DNA of 64,000 nucleotides from Pachyseris speciosa (taxonomy: Eukaryota > Cnidaria > Anthozoa > Scleractinia > Pachyseridae). Each line of letters starts with the position of its first letter. Within the stretch, counting starts at the first letter, position 1. The position numbers were made by a program, and so were the translations under genes. The DNA lies in assembly GCA_016490735.1 (NCBI GenBank), contig JAEMWC010000048.1, positions 1,188,501 to 1,252,500 on the forward strand. Reading direction: 5' to 3'. The notes beneath the pieces were generated by a model. It made no database searches, was not told where the DNA came from, and was given only the letters and a program-made list of their open reading frames with translations. Below, piece after piece: positions 27,001-33,526 of the stretch.

Positions 27001-30000
27001 GAAGAGAGCGTAACATTTGTTGGGTGCATTTGCTCCTCTTTACATTTCCTTTCACTTCATTTTATAGGTGAAGAACCAAAGAGAGCAGCTGTTGAGTCAT
27101 CCTCTCGTCACCTTCCTCTTAGACTATAAGTGGAAGAAGTTTGGAAGGTACATCTATTACACCAAACTTGCACTGTTCTGTATCTTTCTCTTCTTCTTGA
27201 CTGGTTACACGGTCTACATCACTGAAAATGCACGGTGCAATGGAACAACTACTCTTGCAAGTACGGTGGACAAAACCTCAGCTCCCTATATACTGTGGAT
27301 TGTTGTTGGCCGTGTTGTCATTTTGGCACTGGCATCATGGCACATACTTTCCGAGGTAAGTTGTCATGAAGTTATCGCTATCGTTACCGTTACCGTTACC
27401 GTTATCGTTATCGTTACCGTTACCGTTACCATTATCGTTATCGTTACTGTTATCGTTATCGCTATCGTTACCGTTATCATTACCGTTATCGTTATCGTTA
27501 TCGTTACGGTTATCGTTACTGTTATCGTTACCGTTACCATTATCGTTACCGTTACCGTTACCGTCATCGTTATCGTAACCGTTACCGTTATCGTTATCGT
27601 TACTGTTATCGTTATTATTATCATTATCGTTATTTACAACTCGAGATACAACATAAAATTACGTTAACTAGAATGTAAAGAAAAGGTGGAGGGGAAACCT
27701 ACAGCTGTAAAAGAACAAGAAAGCATATAATAGGTGATTAGGTCTAAGTATGACTATAGTAAGTTACTGTCTCTACAAAGCCGCATTTGATGGCCTTAAA
27801 CCTTTAAGCCCAAACAGTGATCAGCATTTAGGTTCTCCTGTGTCATCACTATTAGACCCAACTCACAGGTTATAATAATTAAGGAATTGAAATATCGACA
27901 TAAGATCAATGTTTATTTAAGCCTTTAAGCCCCTTTAAGCATTAAAGGTTCTCTTATGTCATCACTATTAGATCCGCTATTAGATCCGTCCCCAATGTGA
28001 ATTAAGGAAATGGTCACCAACCTTGCAATATCTTCATTCATGGACGAAAGTGTTCCATCAGCCTCCTTCCGTAATTGAAAACAAAAACTCCTTCTCAATG
28101 TTGAAATACGCTCCGTGGACACTGTCACGTGGTTACAACATTGAAAAGGGAAGGGGTGGGGGGGGATAGGTGGTCGAAATGTGAGAATTGCGGATTGGAA
28201 AACTCACGCGTTTATCTGCAAAGGATTTTTTCGGGGAGTGTCTCAACTACTTTTGTCCATGATTGTTGATGTTTGCTCAAAACGTAAAACCACACATGTC
28301 GTCGTTGCTTTAAGTCGTCAGTTCAAAGGCTTCTCCAGTTCTCCTGTATGTGTAGCCTGTTCCAGGCTCTCAGCTATTTGGGGCCAGCAAAGAGCGAAAC
28401 AAGAAACGAGGGAAGAAAATCGCGCGGAGACTGGGGGAGGAGGCGAAATATCTGAGAGCCTGGAGCACTGTATTGCTGTATGTGTTGTGTCCTAGTCGTT
28501 TAGGTTGTTAATCAAAGCACTTGCCATACTGTCAGGCTATACCTCTAATTGTGCGACCTCTTTCACTTGCCTCCAATTGTACTACAACCAGTTGCCTCAA
28601 GATAGAACTTTGTGGTGGTGTGTTGTGTTGTTTTGCTGTTGTACTGTTTTGCTGAACTGTTCTTAGCCCTATTCTTATTTGTAGGGGGACCTGGGATGGC
28701 GCAGTGATGAGAGCACTCGCCTGCGCCAATGTGGCCCGGGTTCGATTCCCGGACTGAACGTGATATGTGGGTTGAGTTTGTTGATGGTTCTTCTCTCTGC
28801 TCCGAGTAGTTTTTCTCTGCGTACTCCGGTTTTCCCCTCTCCACAAAAGTCAACACTTCTAAATTCCAATTCGATCCGGAACGCTATCACGTTTAAAACA
28901 TGAACCCTTGGCTCGAGAGATTGGGCAACTACTCCCTACGCTATCGAGCTTAATTGAATTGATTTGATTTGATTTTGTGTTTCTGTTTTCTCTCAGTTAT
29001 TCCAACTTTTCTACCAGTTCAAGCAGTACTTTTCCTGGGAGAACCTTTTGGAATGGGCTGTGTACATTCTCGCGATTGTATACGTGGCTGATGAGTTTGA
29101 TTTCCTTTTGGTATTGAACAGGTAAATCCGCATCAGCTACGGTATTGTACCGAAAGGGCGCATGTCCTCGGGTTTGGAAAGTCAAAAACTTCATTTGAAT
29201 CGACGCAAGTTTAAACGTGGCACAGTTTCGTTAAAATTTGGCTGCCATCGTCAACGGAAGTAATTACTAATTGTCTTAGGATTGTGATATCCGGATTGGA
29301 ATTGTAGATTCCAACTTGGAAATCAGTCAGGGACAACTTTTTTTTCCTGTATCTCCCTTCTTCTTCTTCTTCTTCTTCTTCTTCTTCTTCTTCTTCTTCT
29401 TCTTCTTCTTCTTCTTCTTCTTCTTCTTCTTCTTCTTCTTTGATCAGTTTAGATTGGGTAAAATCGCTTGTGCTCCTTTTCCTTTTCAATATTAACTTCA
29501 TGTCGCTCCCTTGCTGGCCTTGGAGTAAAAGTAGCTGGAATAAACAAATACCCCAAACAAAAGCAAAAGCGAAAAACCTGTGACACAACCATTGATTTTG
29601 CCAACAGTGACTGAAAACGTGATGATGACCTTGGCTAACCGTTACCCGAGGCCTATCATCTGATACTTGGCCACGCCAGTTGTTATATGGGTCTGAAAGA
29701 AACCATTTGCTATTCACTATTGCTATTTGACTATCACTAGCCTTGAAAACGCCGTGAAATGTGGAGCCGCACAAATTGCTGAATCAGTGCCCTTTGTCTG
29801 TATCTTTTTATGCAACCAGTTCTCGAAGAAACCACCCAATCGTATGCATGTGTAAGCTATGGTACGATTTGCTTGTCTGCTTTCTCGACAGGTGTGGCAC
29901 GGAAAAGCCAACAATTGGCGCATTATCGATCTTCTTCGCTTGGATGTCCTTAGTTTTATTCATCAGAAAATTTCCCATGCTTGGAATATACGTGGTGATG

Positions 30001-33000
30001 TTTACAAGCATCTTGTACACTTTCATGAAGTTCTTCATGATCTTCGTCCTTTTCCTGGTCGCTTTCGGGCTTGCATTTTACACTTTGTTGCAGAACCAAC
30101 AGGTGAGAGAAGTCAGTTTCCTGGCTATTAACTTGATTTGTAAACTTGAGTTCTTGTTTTCGTTCTTATGCTGCTGAGATCATACCGTTCCTATTGTTAA
30201 AGAGATTAGTCAAAAAAATAACTTCCAATTCTCTTCGGAAGTTCCCATGACGATTCCATCCCAATGCATTTGTTATTTGTTGCACAAACACCAAGGAAGC
30301 CTTCAGCGTCCTCCAGACTAGAATAGAATTTTCTTTAGTGACGTCCCTCTTGCTGCCTGTTAGAAGTTTCAGAGAAATATAGAAGTTTATTTTGGTCACA
30401 AAAGAACGCAAGGCAGAGTATTCGAGAAGGTAACTCCCGATCTTAATTCCGAAGAAAAGAAGCGACTAAGGCACGGTCCATTTCTCGCGAGGCCAGGGCG
30501 AGTTGAAATAACTTCTTAGTATTTATGCTTCAATTTATTTTGCTCATTTCAGAATTGTCTTACATGCTGTTGGGGTATCTTAAAAGTTATATGTTTCGTC
30601 TATTCTGTTAATTTGTTTGAGGTCGCTGCTTTACAAGAATTCTTAACCTTGTGATCTTGGTCTTCTCTCACAGCTCTCAATATCGTTTTATTTCAGCAAG
30701 CATTTTCAAATCCAGGCCGTTCTATTGTGAAGACAGCAGTGATGATGATTGGAGAATTTGACTTTGACGACACTTTTAACTCTGACGATGTTACAGTGCC
30801 AGCAGTCACGTGGTTCCTATTTGTTGTGTTTTTGATTATCATGACTCTTATCTTGATGAACCTCTTGGTAAGACCTTTGTTCTTGTTTTTCGTTTGTTAG
30901 AGCTTCAACTGCACAGATCCTCTTACTTGACTCGCTCCTAATGCTGGCCTGAGTAGCTTCGCTTATTTTTCCGTGTCTTTACTGCGCTCTCGGAAAGGAA
31001 ACAGCTGCTATGTAACAAACTTGTGCGGATAAAAAAATATTGCTTTATCAACGGAGTTGATCAGTGTAAATTGACCACCGTAAAGAAATTTAAAAAGCTG
31101 ACGTCAGCTTTTTGAATCTCTTTGCGGTGGTCAATTTACACTATCAACTTCAATTATAAACCAAATTTTCGTGTTTCACTCCCCCACCGATGCAGCACCA
31201 CAGCTTCTTTAGAAACTAATCCCCTTTATCCATTTGACGTGACTGCAGGCTGGTCAAAATTTTTGGGATACATTAGAAAAAAAAACTTACACCGAATGTC
31301 ATCCCTCCCCTCCCCCACAGTCTCATTTACTTGCAAAGTGTACAGCGGTCTACTGACAATCACCGATGTTTTGGAAAGAGAGGACGTTAAAAAAAATTTA
31401 AATGACGACCTCAATAAACTCTTCGTGACTGGTAACGTATATGAATAAAACTTTGCAAATGGACACGTTGAATAACCGATAATAACGCGAAAGTGTATTA
31501 TGCTTTTCGCAGAAAAAAGTGGCGCAGGAAAATTTGCTATATTAAACAGATCAACTGGGTGTGTTATTTGGAGCGTTGTTTTCAAAGGAAGGTCAAGGGA
31601 AAAAGATACAAAATAAGCGTTGTTTGCGCGCCATTAAAATTCATTCTTGTATGGCAGAATTACATCGTATAAACGCGGGGGGGGGACGTTTTTATTTGTA
31701 AAATTTACTACTGAATTAACATTCTGTTCTTGTGTTTGATTCTTTAAGATCGGTTTGGCAGTAGATGACATCAAAGGTGTCCAAGATCAGGCGGTTCTTG
31801 AGCGGCAGGCTATGTTGGTATGAACAGGATGTTACTTTAGACAGCCATTCCATCTAGAAAACATAGTGCTTGTGTTTGACGCTAACAGTTTCTTATTTCC
31901 TACTAGTAGAAAAGCTATAGATCGACGTACGATACCAAAACATTCCGAAGCGAATGACAAAATCAGAGAAGCTTTGCTGCCGGCGATCTCACAACGTTAG
32001 CGTCATGATCAACAATCTAGAGCAGCCAAAACGCCAACGAAACCATTTTTGTCATGTTTTCTTTCTAGCTACTTCGCGGCTATTCCAACTCGTTCAACTT
32101 GCGCAGTGTTGCCAAATAAGTAGTTAAGATCAGTGCTGCAATAAAGTAGAATGAAAAAGTCGCTATCATGTGTCCATGTTGTCAGAGTCTAAAGCAACGA
32201 CTCCGACAACGAAAACGTCATTTTAAAATATAGCACTGAAACTTTTTCCCGATTATTTTGACTGGTTCAGCTTGTAAAAATATGGTCTAACCATCCACGA
32301 ACTAAAATACTATGAACCGAACTGAAGTAATAAAAAGGGAAAAGAAAGATTCTTTGTTGTTCGCTCACGTTCTCGTCAAATCCATTAATTTGGTCACACA
32401 CGTTGTTAGGGAGCTTAGCCGGACAACGTCAACGGCAACGAAAACGTCACTTCAAAATATAACTTCTCGTTGTTGTAACTCTTTCACGATTATTCCAAAT
32501 TGTTTAACTTGTAAAATGCTGGCGAACTGTCCAGGGACTAAACTGCAATGAACGACGTCAAAGTAAGGAAAAAGACAGAAAAATTTGCCTTCATGCGCTC
32601 TCGTTCTGGAGAAAGCACAAAACTTGGTCATTTCACGTTGCTGTTGTGCAGAGGACGGCAAAGAAATGTACCAAAATTATAATGCACGTGCAGAGCGATT
32701 GCTTTTACTCATTAAACCTATTGTTTTGTGGCGTCCTAGTTGCCGTCGTTGCTTAAGCTCCCTGTTGTATTGCAGAGGACGGGAAAAAATGTACCAGAAT
32801 TTGTAACGCCCGTGCAGGGAAACTGTTTTTACTTGCGAAACCTACTTTTTTAATGGCGTTCTTGTTGCCGTCGCTGGCGTCGGGGCTTTAATTCGCGTGA
32901 CTACCAGCCATGTTTGTTTACTGAAACAAAAGAAACTATTTGCATAAAAATAGAGTGCAGTTTCCAGAGGTTTAGTTTGGAACACCGACATGCCACCGCC

Positions 33001-33488
33001 GTGACGTCATGTGAAAACACTAGGGACAATGGGTTGACAAACGAACAAAGGAACTTCCACACATGGACTGGTTAGCAGGGCGCATAATACGAGCTTAACA
33101 GTTTTGTTACCATGGCAACATACTGGGTTCCAGACCTCCCCAATATTAAAGGCTTTTCTGGCCACCTTTAGCATTCCATTTTGATACTTACTAATGGTGC
33201 GTCACATGCATGATCCACAGATCCAGCAAGCATATAATATGTTAGCTCGAGTTCGTGGCCTCATTGAATGTTTTTTACCTGAAAATCACTAACATATTGA
33301 AATCAAGTGGGTGGGGCCGGGAAAAGAGTGAGTTGCCATGGAAACAGAATTTTTTATAGCCGTAGGTGTGTTTTCTGTAGAACTATTAGCCTACCAAGTT
33401 TCAATGGTCTGTGCTTCAAATTAACAGAGATAACACTATTTATATACTTGATATAATATTGGGTTGAGTGTATGACGTCATCAGTAAT

Positions 33489-33526
<38 letters not shown>

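Noticed and set aside
29211..29774. Poly-Glu minus-strand frame
   Set aside because: Generated by a (TTC)n microsatellite in a TRPA intron; the flanks have no coding character.
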